A stretch of 64,000 nucleotides of DNA from Bacteroidota bacterium (GTDB lineage: Bacteria > Bacteroidota > Bacteroidia > Chitinophagales > Chitinophagaceae): assembly GCA_030706735.1 (NCBI GenBank), contig JAUZNZ010000024.1, forward strand, positions 1-64,000, in the 5' to 3' direction. Both the position numbers and the translations under genes were made by a program. Numbering within the stretch: position 1 is the stretch's first letter; each line of letters begins with the position of its first letter. Shown piece by piece: positions 35,166-43,578 of this stretch. The notes below the pieces were generated by a model, which made no database searches, was not told the DNA's origin, and saw only the letters and a list, made by a program, of their open reading frames with translations.

Positions 35166-35195
35166 TTGGTTAATCGACACGGATTGTTACCTTTG
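35166..35195 (+). promoter_or_regulatory. Promoter of rpsP
   Basis: TTG (35166-35168), a 19-bp spacer and TACCTTTG (35188-35195) match the Bacteroidota consensus exactly. The rpsP ATG is at 35246, leaving a leader of roughly 45 nt. The 181-bp gap after ffh is AT-rich and otherwise empty. Confidence 0.8.
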
Positions 35196-35245
35196 CAATC
35201 CCAAAAAGAGTAACCTTATTAGTTCACCTTAAATGTCTATTTAAG

Positions 35246-35698
35246 ATGTCAGTTAAAATCAGGCTGCAACGCCATGGGTCTAAGAAGCGACCCTTTTACT
35301 TTATCGTCGTCGCCGACGTGCGCGCGCCCAGGGATGGGAAATTCATTCAAAAGATCGGTACGTACAATCCACTCACCGTTCCCGCTTCCGTTCAGTTAGA
35401 TCGTCAGAAGGCATTGGACTGGCTGCATAAAGGCGCCCAGCCCACGGATACTGTCCGCAGGATCCTGTCCTTCAAGGGCGTGCTCTACCTCAAGCATCTC
35501 TTACGCGGAGTCAAGCTGGGGCTGTTCGATGATGCGTCCGCGATGGAGAAATTCCAGAAATGGCATGCCGAGCACGAGGTGCAGATGAAGAAGAGGCATG
35601 AAGAGAATCGCCGGAACAAACATCCCCGCAGGGGTCCCGGCGGTCCTCCGATGAGAAGGGTCGAAAGGAAAGGCGAAAGCGGCCCTGCCCAGGCATAG
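35246..35698 (+). CDS. rpsP: 30S ribosomal protein S16
   Basis: The protein begins [20 protein letters not shown], the signature of S16, with [30 protein letters not shown] following. At 150 residues it is longer than E. coli S16 (82) owing to a C-terminal basic and proline/glycine-rich extension ([19 protein letters not shown]), which is common in Bacteroidota S16. It assembles early in the 30S body. It has its own promoter and is followed by a strong hairpin before rimM. Confidence 0.96.
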   Translation: MSVKIRLQRHGSKKRPFYFIVVADVRAPRDGKFIQKIGTYNPLTVPASVQLDRQKALDWLHKGAQPTDTVRRILSFKGVLYLKHLLRGVKLGLFDDASAMEKFQKWHAEHEVQMKKRHEENRRNKHPRRGPGGPPMRRVERKGESGPAQA

Positions 35699-35747
35699 GA
35701 TCGACGCAATAGCACCCGAACGGGGATAAAATAAACCATTGCATTTT

Positions 35748-35784
35748 AATTAGCAGGCAGAGCTTCTGTCTGCTAATTTTTTTT
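35748..35784 (+). terminator. Terminator or attenuator between rpsP and rimM
   Basis: A 14-bp stem AATTAGCAGGCAGA / TCTGTCTGCTAATT with one G-U pair and a 3-nt loop is followed by a T8 run. rimM starts 18 bp later and has no obvious promoter, so readthrough from rpsP may supply it at a reduced level. Confidence 0.85.
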
Positions 35785-35802
35785 GACCAATCCCGCTATC
35801 AA

Positions 35803-36345
35803 ATGAGCGCTGAATACCGCAATATTGGCAAGTTGGTAGCCGTCTTCGGCCTGCAGGGAGAATTGGTGCTGCTGCATCGGCTGGGCAAGAAGACCAGCCT
35901 GAAGGGACTTAAAACGATCTTCCTGGAAGAAAAGAAAGACGAAATGCTGCCCTGGTTCGTGGAAAATGCGCGCATCAAGAGCCCGGAAGAGATCTATCTG
36001 AAGATCGAAGGGATCGACAGCAAGGAGGCGGCGAGGAAACTGGCCCAAAAAGAGGTCTGGCTCTCCGAGGTCGATTTCGCCCAATTTGCCGGGGCTTCGG
36101 CCCCCATCTCCCTGGTCGGCTTTCGCATGCTCCAGGTGACGGAAAAGGGCGGGAAAGGGGATAGGGAGGATTTGGGGGAGATCCTGGAGGTGATCGAGCA
36201 GCCGCACCAGGTGCTGTGCCGGATCGATCTGGGGGGCAAGGAGGCCCTGATCCCGATCCATGAGGGTACCCTGCAGAAAATGGATAAAAAGCGGCGGGAA
36301 GTCCACGTCATCCTGCCGGATGGCCTGCTGGACGTATACCGGTAG
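35803..36345 (+). CDS. rimM: Ribosome maturation factor RimM
   Basis: The 180-residue protein has the RimM N-terminal domain (RNIGKLVAVFGLQGELVLLH, LKGLKTIFLE, KIEGIDSKEAARKLAQKEVW) and the PRC-barrel C-terminal domain (LGEILEVIEQPHQVLCRIDL, EALIPIHEG, VHVILPDGLLDVY). It binds S19 and helps mature the 30S head. The rpsP-rimM pairing is conserved, but trmD and rplS do not follow here. Confidence 0.95.
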   Translation: MSAEYRNIGKLVAVFGLQGELVLLHRLGKKTSLKGLKTIFLEEKKDEMLPWFVENARIKSPEEIYLKIEGIDSKEAARKLAQKEVWLSEVDFAQFAGASAPISLVGFRMLQVTEKGGKGDREDLGEILEVIEQPHQVLCRIDLGGKEALIPIHEGTLQKMDKKRREVHVILPDGLLDVYR

Positions 36346-36413
36346 GCCGGCCGTGGCCGGCCCCGCGTCGCCCTGGGCGCCTACCCCGCGTCCCGCGTCG
36401 CGCCTACCCCGCG
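36346..36413. repeat. GC-rich degenerate repeat at the rimM/hypothetical convergent junction
   Basis: GCGCCTACCCCGCG occurs twice (36377-36390 and 36400-36413), with further CCCCGCGTCG-like pieces between. It is preceded by the self-complementary GGCCGGCCGTGGCCGGCC just after the rimM stop, which could form a hairpin. The second copy runs into the 3' end of the gene on the minus strand. The local GC bias is much higher than around it. Confidence 0.6.
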
Positions 36414-36871
36414 GAGCGGATGAAATCGGCCAGGAGCTTCATTCGAAAGTATAAGTTGCTCATCATCAAGGGGATATTGTTTTTTACGGTGGACACCGAC
36501 CCGCCATTCAGGCGTTTGATGTTCCGCAGTTCTTCGATCTTTTCGTCGATCTTTTCCACCAGTTTTTCAGTGGTCCAGCCGATATATTTCTTGTTCCGGT
36601 CATTAAAGACCTGCTTGGGCCCGATGGTGCCCGCGCGGAGACGTTTGAAGGAGAAATTGGCCTTGATGGCCTCCTTGACCGCATCATTGGAAAGCAGATC
36701 GATCAAGGGGTCGTAGGGCGCGTTGTTCAGGAAGCCGTTCTTAAAGACATTCAGGTTATTGGTCAGCTCTCTGATGAGCTGGCGCCGATGGACATTGTTC
36801 GTCCTGGACTGGGTATGCAGATAGGAGATCAGGTCTTTGAGGGGCGCGATGCCGGTATTCAGCCATTCCAT
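36404..36871 (-). CDS. Conserved hypothetical protein, mostly helical
   Basis: The 155-residue protein is not assigned to a function by me. It looks soluble and all-helical, with basic N-terminal part (NVHRRQLIRELTNNLNVFKN), LLSNDAVKEAIKANFSFKRL, a VFNDRNKKYIGWTTEKLVEKI segment and a C-terminal LYFRMKLLADFIRSAG. There is no signal peptide. It is divergent from dinB, whose promoter region covers its start codon. Codon use is like that of its neighbours; a nucleic-acid role is possible but not shown. Confidence 0.6.
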   Translation of the reverse strand: MEWLNTGIAPLKDLISYLHTQSRTNNVHRRQLIRELTNNLNVFKNGFLNNAPYDPLIDLLSNDAVKEAIKANFSFKRLRAGTIGPKQVFNDRNKKYIGWTTEKLVEKIDEKIEELRNIKRLNGGSVSTVKNNIPLMMSNLYFRMKLLADFIRSAG

Positions 36872-36892
36872 GGGCTAAAAATAACGATTTAG

Positions 36893-36900
36893 TACCTTTG
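36893..36900 (+). promoter_or_regulatory. -7 box of dinB
   Basis: TACCTTTG ends 4 bp before the GTG start of dinB, the same geometry as dut. A stop codon (TAG) lies in frame at 36890-36892, so no longer start is possible. The -33 position reads TGG, a partial match. Confidence 0.6.
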
Positions 36901-36904
36901 GACG

Positions 36905-38041
36905 GTGCGCACCATTGCCCATTTTGACCTGGATGCCTTTTTCGTTTCGGTGGAATGCCTGCTCGATCCCTCTCTGAAAGGTTTACCCCTGCTCGTAGGC
37001 GGTCATAGCGAGCGCGGAGTGGTTGCGGCCTGTTCCTACGAGGCGCGTAAGTACGGCATCCATTCGGCCATGCCCATGAAGACGGCCCTCCGCCTTTGTC
37101 CCCATGCGACGGTCGTCGGTGGCACACGGGGCGCCTACAGCCAGTATTCCAGGCAAGTGACCGAGATCATCGCAGCCCGGGCGCCCGTTTTGGAAAAAGC
37201 CTCCATCGATGAATTCTATATCGATCTCACGGGCATGCACCGCTACCACGATCCGTATCAATGGACGATCTCGTTGCGCGAAGAGATCATGCGCGAGACG
37301 AAATTGCCCATTTCCTTCGGCCTTGCCGCCAATAAAATGATCGCCAAGATCGCCACCGACGAGGCCAAACCGAATGGCTATCTGCACGTGTTGCCGGGCA
37401 AGGAAAAAGAATTCCTGGCTCCGTTGAAGGTGGGCAAGATCCCGGGAGTGGGCGAGCAAACTGTGCTGATCCTGCAGGAGATGGGCATCATGACGATCCG
37501 CGACATCAGCGAGCACCCGATAAAGGAACTGGAGCGCCGTCTCGGGAAATTCGGAGCGGACCTCTGGAACAAATCGCAGGGAATACATGAGAGCGAGGTG
37601 GTTGCCTACCATGAGTCGAAATCCATTTCGACAGAGAACACCTTCGAGGAGAATAAGACCGACATGGTCTTTCTGATGGCCGAGCTGGTGCGTATGACCG
37701 AGCGGGTCGCCTACGAGCTGAGGCAGGATAATAAGACGGCGGGATGCCTTGCCGTCAAGATCCGGTATCCGGACTTCGAGACCACGTCCAGGCAGGTCAC
37801 CATCCCCTATACCTTTTATGACGACGAACTGATCGCCAAGGCTAAAGAATTGTTTCACAAGCTGTACCGAACCGGTCAGCCCATCCGGCTATTGGGCGTC
37901 CGCCTCAGCGAACTGACGGGAGAAGCCGTTCAAACCAATCTCTTCCAGGACCTGCGGAAAAAAACTGAGCTTTATAAGGCCATCGACGACCTGAAGAACC
38001 GCTTCGGAAGAGACTCGATCACCAAGGCCGGCGGGATTTAG
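36905..38041 (+). CDS. dinB: DNA polymerase IV (Y family)
   Basis: The 378-residue translesion polymerase shows the Y-family catalytic acids in AHFDLDAFFVSVECLLDPSL and ASIDEFYIDLTGMH, and the fingers motif SYEARKYGIHSAMPMKTALR. The helix-hairpin-helix (KIPGVGEQTVLILQEMGI) and little-finger domains follow. There is no C-terminal RadA-like or clamp tail beyond the usual QTNLFQDL, a QLxLF-like beta-clamp motif. The start is the GTG at 36905, as no upstream in-frame start exists. Confidence 0.94.
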   Translation: MRTIAHFDLDAFFVSVECLLDPSLKGLPLLVGGHSERGVVAACSYEARKYGIHSAMPMKTALRLCPHATVVGGTRGAYSQYSRQVTEIIAARAPVLEKASIDEFYIDLTGMHRYHDPYQWTISLREEIMRETKLPISFGLAANKMIAKIATDEAKPNGYLHVLPGKEKEFLAPLKVGKIPGVGEQTVLILQEMGIMTIRDISEHPIKELERRLGKFGADLWNKSQGIHESEVVAYHESKSISTENTFEENKTDMVFLMAELVRMTERVAYELRQDNKTAGCLAVKIRYPDFETTSRQVTIPYTFYDDELIAKAKELFHKLYRTGQPIRLLGVRLSELTGEAVQTNLFQDLRKKTELYKAIDDLKNRFGRDSITKAGGI

Positions 38042-38104
38042 GGCAACGGCCCCGGGCGCCGGCCAAAATTTCATGAAGTCTACCTTATTGATAGGGAATT
38101 TAAC

Positions 38105-38112
38105 TATATTTG
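38105..38112 (+). promoter_or_regulatory. -7 box of the peroxiredoxin gene
   Basis: TATATTTG matches TAnnTTTG. A TTG occurs at 38088-38090, only 14 bp upstream, so the -33 element is doubtful. The ATG lies about 51 bp downstream. Confidence 0.5.
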
Positions 38113-38163
38113 TAACCCGTTTGCGAAGCGAACGTCGGATTTTTTAACTTCAAAATTTTGTAT

Positions 38164-38799
38164 ATGAGTTTACGTTTAGGGGATACTGCTCCCAACTTTA
38201 AAGCGAAAACGTCTATTGGCGAAATAGATTTTTACGAATACCTGGGCAACTCCTGGGGCATCCTGTTCTCTCACCCTGCCGACTATACGCCAGTGTGTAC
38301 GACCGAGCTTGGAAAAACGGCGGCCCTGAAAGATGAATTTGCCAAACGCAATGTGAAGGTATTGGCTCTAAGCGTGGACCCGTTGGACAAGCATCTCGGC
38401 TGGATCAAGGACATCAATGAGACCCAGAAGGTCAATGTCGATTTCCCGATCATCGCCGATGATGACCGCAAAGTGAGCACGCTGTATGAATTCATCCATC
38501 CCAATGCGTCCGCCACGGCCACCGTTCGTTCCCTCGTCGTGATCGGACCGGATAAGATCGTAAAGCTGATCATTACCTATCCCGCCTCCACGGGCCGCAA
38601 CTTTCATGAAGTGCTTCGCGTGGTGGATTCCCTGCAGCTGACCGCGAACCACAGTGTGGCTACGCCGGCCGACTGGAAAGAGGGTGAGGACGTCATCGTG
38701 GTGCCTTCCATCAGCACGGAAGATGCGCAGAAGAAATTCCCGAAGGGCGTGAAGGTGATCAAGCCCTACCTGCGCTACACGCCGCAGCCGAATAAATGA
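38164..38799 (+). CDS. 1-Cys peroxiredoxin (Prx6 family)
   Basis: The 211-residue enzyme reduces peroxides through Cys45 in FSHPADYTPVCTTELG. The C-terminal domain (VVPSISTEDAQKKFPKGVKV, PYLRYTPQPNK) is that of the Prx6/1-Cys group, and no resolving Cys is evident. It should protect the cytoplasm from oxidative damage, with a thiol such as bacillithiol as a possible reductant (inference; bshA is in this window). I used ATG 38164, two codons inside the open frame. The last codons and stop are repeated downstream. Confidence 0.94.
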   Translation: MSLRLGDTAPNFKAKTSIGEIDFYEYLGNSWGILFSHPADYTPVCTTELGKTAALKDEFAKRNVKVLALSVDPLDKHLGWIKDINETQKVNVDFPIIADDDRKVSTLYEFIHPNASATATVRSLVVIGPDKIVKLIITYPASTGRNFHEVLRVVDSLQLTANHSVATPADWKEGEDVIVVPSISTEDAQKKFPKGVKVIKPYLRYTPQPNK

Positions 38800-38950
38800 G
38801 GCGACCAGCAGCGTGTGGCCAAAGGCCAATCAATCAGACAATTGACGGAGGCGGGCTAAATTTGGAATGAGCACGCCGACGGCAATGAACGCCGCAGCCG
38901 AATAAATGAGGCGACCAGCGGCAATGACCGCCGCAACCCAATAAAGCAGG
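38779..38950 (+). repeat. Repeated copies of the peroxiredoxin 3' end
   Basis: A 31-bp sequence covering the last codons and stop of the peroxiredoxin gene (38779-38809) recurs exactly at 38889-38919, 110 bp downstream. A third, decayed copy beginning GGCAATGACCGCCGCAACCC (38920 on) follows the second at a 39-bp period. None of the copies adds a longer reading frame. A terminator begins at the end of the third. Confidence 0.85.
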
Positions 38951-38980
38951 AGTCCCGGGATCGCCGGGACTCTTTTTTTT
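38950..38980 (+). terminator. Rho-independent terminator of the peroxiredoxin gene
   Basis: GAGTCCCGG / CCGGGACTC (9 bp) with loop GATCG is followed by eight T residues. It is one of the strongest terminators in the window and isolates the amidohydrolase gene downstream. Confidence 0.93.
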
Positions 38981-39019
38981 GCTTAGATTCGCTGAAATTC
39001 CACTCCCAAAACATGACAA

Positions 39020-40300
39020 ATGAGAAAATTCCTTCTGCTTTGCCTGATTACTTTGTCTGCGATCACCTCCTACGCCCAGCGCACGATCATATATTGCGGC
39101 AAACTGATCGACACCCGGTCGATGCAGGTACTCAGCGAGATGACGATCATCGTCGAGGGTAATTCCATCAGCGGCGTGGAAAAGGGCTGGTTGCCGGCGG
39201 CTGCGGGCGATCATTTGATCGATCTGAAGAATCGCACGGTCATGCCGGGGCTGATCGATTCCCATGTGCATCTGGAACACCAGGGGAGTCCGGACGCCCA
39301 ACTGAAAGAATTCACCCAAAACCCCGCGGACATTGCCTATCTGTCGACGGTCTATGCGAGGACGACACTCATGGCGGGTTTTACGACGGTTCGCGACGTA
39401 GGCGGCACCGGCGTCAATATCGCTTTACGCAACGCGGTCAACAAAGGCATTGTGACCGGGCCGCGCATCTTTACCGCCGGCCGCATTATCTCTTCGACGG
39501 GGGGCCATGCCGACCCGACCGTGGGCTATCGCAATGACCTGATTGGCGATCCCGGGCCCTTGCAGGGCGTGGCGAATGGAAAGGATGAATGCATCAAGGC
39601 GGTCAGAGAGCGTTACAAGGAGGGCGCCGACCTGATCAAAATAACGGCCTCGGGCGGCGTGTTGAGCCTCGAAAAGGATGGTACCGGCGCGCAGTACTCG
39701 GAAGAAGAGATCCGGGCGATCGTGGAGACTGCCAAAGACTACGGCATGCGGGTGGCTGCGCATGCGCATGGGGCCGAGGCGATGAAGCGGGCCATCCGGG
39801 CGGGCGTTACCTCCATCGAGCATGGAACTTTTATGGATGATGAAGCCATCGCCTTGTTCAAGAAATACGGCGTCTGGTATGTGCCGACGATCATTGCGGG
39901 CAAGTCGGTTGCCGATTCGGCGAAGATCCCGGGCTATTTCCCGGCCCGGATCGCCGGCAAGGCTCTGGCGGTGGGGCCGATCATCCAGGGAACCTTCGCG
40001 CGCGCCTATAAGGCCGGCGTGAAGATCGCATTCGGCACGGATGCCGGGGTATATGCGCATGGAAAGAACTGGATGGAGTTTGTCTATATGACCGAAGCCG
40101 GTATGCCCGCCCTCGAAGCCTTGCGCTGCGCCACCGTCAATGGCGCCGAATTGATCGGCGTTTCCGACAAGCTCGGTACGATCGAAAAAGGGAAGTTCGC
40201 GGATATCATTGCCGTGGAGGGTGATCCCGCGCAGGACATACAGGCGATGAGGAGGGTGAAATTCGTGATGAAAGATGGGATCGTCTATAAGAGCGAATAG
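39020..40300 (+). CDS. Secreted amidohydrolase (imidazolonepropionase/Xaa-Pro dipeptidase-like)
   Basis: The 426-residue protein has a signal peptide ending near ITSYAQRT and an amidohydrolase barrel with metal ligands GLIDSHVHLEHQG (HxH), the carboxylated-lysine position LIKITASGG, AAHAHGAEAMKRAI, IEHGTFMDD and FGTDAGVYAHG. This metal-dependent subfamily includes prolidase-like enzymes that cleave Xaa-Arg/Lys or Xaa-Pro dipeptides. The substrate cannot be fixed from sequence. It lies just after the peroxiredoxin terminator, with a TAGATTCG box about 30 bp before the ATG. Confidence 0.88.
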   Translation: MRKFLLLCLITLSAITSYAQRTIIYCGKLIDTRSMQVLSEMTIIVEGNSISGVEKGWLPAAAGDHLIDLKNRTVMPGLIDSHVHLEHQGSPDAQLKEFTQNPADIAYLSTVYARTTLMAGFTTVRDVGGTGVNIALRNAVNKGIVTGPRIFTAGRIISSTGGHADPTVGYRNDLIGDPGPLQGVANGKDECIKAVRERYKEGADLIKITASGGVLSLEKDGTGAQYSEEEIRAIVETAKDYGMRVAAHAHGAEAMKRAIRAGVTSIEHGTFMDDEAIALFKKYGVWYVPTIIAGKSVADSAKIPGYFPARIAGKALAVGPIIQGTFARAYKAGVKIAFGTDAGVYAHGKNWMEFVYMTEAGMPALEALRCATVNGAELIGVSDKLGTIEKGKFADIIAVEGDPAQDIQAMRRVKFVMKDGIVYKSE

Positions 40301-40395
40301 GAGGCCGGCCTGTAACTGATCTAGTCAAAAATTTCGATTCTGCATCTGTTTTGGAATATGGATAAGGTCTTACTTTGCGAAGAAGTAAAGCCCTT

Positions 40396-41601
40396 ATGAT
40401 GGAAACAGCACCATTCAGCGAACAAGAGATACAACGCTTGCGGTCCGAGACCCGGGGTACCACCGGGCGGATACACTTCAATAATGCGGGCGCGTCCCTC
40501 CCGCCGGATGTGGTGGTGGAGGCGGTTGTGAAGTATTTAAATGAGGAGGCCCTCCATGGCGGGTATGAGGTTGAGGCCAGGTATAAAGAGGCATTGGAGA
40601 ATGTCTATGCCCTGATCGCCCGGCTGATCGGGTCCGGCACGGACGAGGTATGTGTCGTGGAAAATGCCAGCACGGCCTGGGGGATCGCATTTCACGGGGT
40701 CGACCTTCATCCGGGTGATGTAGTGATCACCTCGGAGATGGAGTATGTGACGAATATAATCGGTTTCTTGAATGCGAGGGAGCAGCATGGGATCGAGGTA
40801 AAGGTCATACCGAACGATGAACGAGGTAATTTCTCTCTGCCGGCATTGGAGAGAACTATCTGCCCCCGCACCCGGCTGATCGCCGTTACGCATATCGCTT
40901 CGACGACCGGCGGTATGATCCCCATTGCCGAAATAGGCCAAATTGCGCGCAAACACGGCGTGTTGTATCTCGTAGATGCCTGTCAGACTGCGGGGCAGGT
41001 ACCCATCGACGTGAATGAAGTGGGTTGCGATATGCTGTCGGCGACCGGCCGTAAATTCTTGCGGGCGCCAAGGGGGACGGGCTTTTTATATGTGAGGAAA
41101 GAGGTGCAGGATCGTCTCCGGCTCCTGTTCATGGACGGGCACAGCATCGCGTCGATCAGCCAGGAGGGTTTTCAGGCAAGGGCGGATGCCCGGCGTTTTG
41201 AATTATATGAAAAGAACCGGGGCGTCATGCTGGGGCTTGGTGCGGCGATCGACTATGCTTTGCAGGTCGGAGTCGGGCGGATTTGGCGGCGGGTGCAGGA
41301 ACTGGCGGGCTCGATGCGCCGTCAGCTTCGCAAGGTCGGGGGGGTAGTGGTTCATGATCAGGGAGAGCAATTGTGCGGGATCGTCACCTTTTCGGTGAAT
41401 GGCATGGACGCGACGGCCGTGAAAAGCGCGCTGGCGGAGAGGCGGATCAATGTGTCGGTGGGCAACGCGCACTCTACGCTGTACTTCATGGACAAGCATC
41501 ATCTTACGAGCGTGGTCAGAGCGTCCGTACATTATTACAATACGGAGGAGGAGATAGGGGCGTTGTGTGAGTCGGTTGCCTCGCTGTACCAGACTGTATG
41601 A
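40396..41601 (+). CDS. Class V aminotransferase-fold PLP enzyme
   Basis: The 401-residue PLP enzyme shows the class V pattern: RIHFNNAGASLPPDVVVEAV at the start, VENASTAWGIAFHGV, YLVDACQTAGQVPIDVNEVG (PLP-binding Asp) and the Schiff-base lysine in SATGRKFLRAPRGTGFLYV. It resembles cysteine desulfurase and isopenicillin-N epimerase relatives, but no Fe-S or antibiotic genes are near, so the reaction is unknown. I chose ATG 40396; ATG 40399 is equally possible. A TACTTTG box with TTG 17 bp upstream precedes it. Confidence 0.85.
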   Translation: MMETAPFSEQEIQRLRSETRGTTGRIHFNNAGASLPPDVVVEAVVKYLNEEALHGGYEVEARYKEALENVYALIARLIGSGTDEVCVVENASTAWGIAFHGVDLHPGDVVITSEMEYVTNIIGFLNAREQHGIEVKVIPNDERGNFSLPALERTICPRTRLIAVTHIASTTGGMIPIAEIGQIARKHGVLYLVDACQTAGQVPIDVNEVGCDMLSATGRKFLRAPRGTGFLYVRKEVQDRLRLLFMDGHSIASISQEGFQARADARRFELYEKNRGVMLGLGAAIDYALQVGVGRIWRRVQELAGSMRRQLRKVGGVVVHDQGEQLCGIVTFSVNGMDATAVKSALAERRINVSVGNAHSTLYFMDKHHLTSVVRASVHYYNTEEEIGALCESVASLYQTV

Positions 41602-41631
41602 TCGGGCCGGGCGACGGGATCCGGTGACGCA

Positions 41632-42348
41632 TCAGAACTTCCATTTACGGAGTTGCTGCAGGAGGGCCCGCATGTCCCTGGGCAAGGGCGCTTCGAAAAC
41701 ATGCCTGATGCCCTGCTCGTCGGCAAAACTAAGCCGTTGGGCATGCAGGCCCAGGCGATGGAGGAGGGGCCGCTCCTCTTCCTCGCCGCGGGATAGTTTG
41801 AAATTTTTCTTGAACGAAGACAGGAATACCGGACGGCCGTCGCCATACAGTTCGTCGCAGACGATGGGATGTCCGAGATATTGCATATGCACGCGGATCT
41901 GGTGCGTGCGGCCGGTATGGATGCGGAATTGCACGAGTGCATAGAGGCCGAGGTCCTCCAGGACCTCGTAATCGGTCTGCGAAGGTTTACCTTTCTTATT
42001 GGTGACCATCAAGCCCTCGCGGGAGGGGTGTTCCATGATGGGCATCGAAATACTGCCCTTTGGCTCGGCCAGACTACCCTTGACGATTCCGGCATAGATC
42101 TTTTCCACCTCCCTGTCTTCGAATATCCGTGACAGGTATTTGTGCGCGGTTTCATTTTTCGCAAAGACAATGACGCCGCTGGTATCGCGGTCGAGGCGGT
42201 GAACGGTGAAGATGGAGCCGTAATGGTTTTTGAGGATTCCCTTTAAGGAGGTCTCTTTGCCTTCCCGGTCGGGAATGCTTAAAAGCCCCGCGGGTTTGTT
42301 GATGACGACAAAACTTTCGTTCTCAAAGATGGTCTCGGGTCTTTGCAT
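41632..42348 (-). CDS. RluA-family pseudouridine synthase without S4 domain
   Basis: The 238-residue enzyme isomerises uridine in RNA. The catalytic motif HRLDRDTSGVIVFAKNE with its aspartate and the later HTGRTHQIRVHMQYLGHPIV are typical of RluA. It begins directly with the synthase domain and lacks the N-terminal S4 domain, as in RluA/TruC-type enzymes. The target could be 23S rRNA or tRNA. Its start overlaps the end of the RluB-like gene by 26 bp, indicating co-expression. Confidence 0.9.
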   Translation of the reverse strand: MQRPETIFENESFVVINKPAGLLSIPDREGKETSLKGILKNHYGSIFTVHRLDRDTSGVIVFAKNETAHKYLSRIFEDREVEKIYAGIVKGSLAEPKGSISMPIMEHPSREGLMVTNKKGKPSQTDYEVLEDLGLYALVQFRIHTGRTHQIRVHMQYLGHPIVCDELYGDGRPVFLSSFKKNFKLSRGEEEERPLLHRLGLHAQRLSFADEQGIRHVFEAPLPRDMRALLQQLRKWKF

Positions 42349-43426
42349 TATTGAGGTATTTCAGGATACGGATCTCTTTTTCGCTGAGCAGGCGCCATTT
42401 GCCGCGCTGGACGTTCTTCTTGGTTAGGCCGGCATACATCACGCGGTCCAACCCGCGCACGTCATACCCGAGATGTTCGAAAATTCGTCTGACGATCCGG
42501 TTGCGCCCGCTGTGGATCTCCAGTCCGACCTGCGCCTTGTCGCGGGAGTCGGCGTAGGCGATGACATCGACAAATGCGGGCCCGTCCTCGAGGGTGACCC
42601 CGGCGACGATCTTGTCAAAATCGGTCTTTGTGAGCGGCTTGTCGAGGGTGACATGATATATCTTTTTGATCTCGTGCTTTGGGTGAGCCAGCTTCTGCGC
42701 CAGTTCGCCGTCATTGGTCAGCAGCAGGACGCCGGAGGTATTGCGATCCAGCCTGCCGACCGGATATACGCGTTCGGGCGTGGCCTGGCGGATCAGGTCG
42801 AGTACCGTCTTCCTCCCCTGCGGGTCCTCCGTCGTCGTGATATAATCCTTGGGTTTGTTTAAGAGGATGTAGACGAAATTTCGGGACATGGTCACCTTTT
42901 TCCCGTTGACCTTCACCTGGTCTTTCGGCGATACCTTGGTGCCGGGCTCGGTGACGAACTGGCCATTGACCTGCACTTTTCCCTGCCTGATCAGTTCGGC
43001 GGCGTCGCGTCTGGAGCAGATGCCGCCATGCGCAATATATTTATTGAGGGGTAGCTGGTCGCCGGTAGGTTCGGGTCTGGCTGCAGGAACAGGCGCGGGG
43101 GCAGATGCGGGGGCCGGGGCCGAACCCTTGGCGGGAACAGACGCGGGGATGCGAGCAGTGCCCCTGGAGGGGCCGGGAGCCTTAGCGGGCGATGTGGCCC
43201 TGGGGGCAGCAGGCGCTTTGGCGGGGTGCGCAGCTTTACCGGGGCCCGGTGGCCGGCCGGGGGCGCCTCCTTGCGTTTTGAGTTTGCGCTTTTCTTCGAA
43301 GTGACGCTCGATGGCCGCCTTACGCTCTTTCTTTGCCGCCTTTTTCTCCTGCCGGAATCCTTCCTTGATGGCGCTGTTTCGTTTCTTATCAAAGAATTTG
43401 GAGAAATTATCCGTTTTTTTTGGCAT
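42323..43426 (-). CDS. RsuA/RluB-family pseudouridine synthase with Ala/Pro-rich N-terminal extension
   Basis: The 367-residue protein has a lysine-rich head (KRNSAIKEGFRQEKKAAKKE), a low-complexity Ala/Pro/Gly stretch (about residues 45-120), an S4 domain (LNKYIAHGGICSRRDAAELI) and the synthase core with catalytic VGRLDRNTSGVLLLTNDGEL. It should modify 23S rRNA. The extension is much longer than in E. coli RluB and is probably disordered. A TATCTTTG box lies at 43477-43470, 43 bp before the ATG. Confidence 0.9.
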   Translation of the reverse strand: MPKKTDNFSKFFDKKRNSAIKEGFRQEKKAAKKERKAAIERHFEEKRKLKTQGGAPGRPPGPGKAAHPAKAPAAPRATSPAKAPGPSRGTARIPASVPAKGSAPAPASAPAPVPAARPEPTGDQLPLNKYIAHGGICSRRDAAELIRQGKVQVNGQFVTEPGTKVSPKDQVKVNGKKVTMSRNFVYILLNKPKDYITTTEDPQGRKTVLDLIRQATPERVYPVGRLDRNTSGVLLLTNDGELAQKLAHPKHEIKKIYHVTLDKPLTKTDFDKIVAGVTLEDGPAFVDVIAYADSRDKAQVGLEIHSGRNRIVRRIFEHLGYDVRGLDRVMYAGLTKKNVQRGKWRLLSEKEIRILKYLNNAKTRDHL

Positions 43427-43578
43427 GATTGGGATTTGCTGTTTTACAACAGTAATGAGAGAACCGGCGCAAAGATAGCGGTTTTAGGCCAGCTCCTTAA
43501 ACGGAGGAAGGGCCCCGGATACGGCGGGACCCTTACAAAGGGGGCGGAAGGTGGCGGATTAGGCCGGATGCCTTTCGT

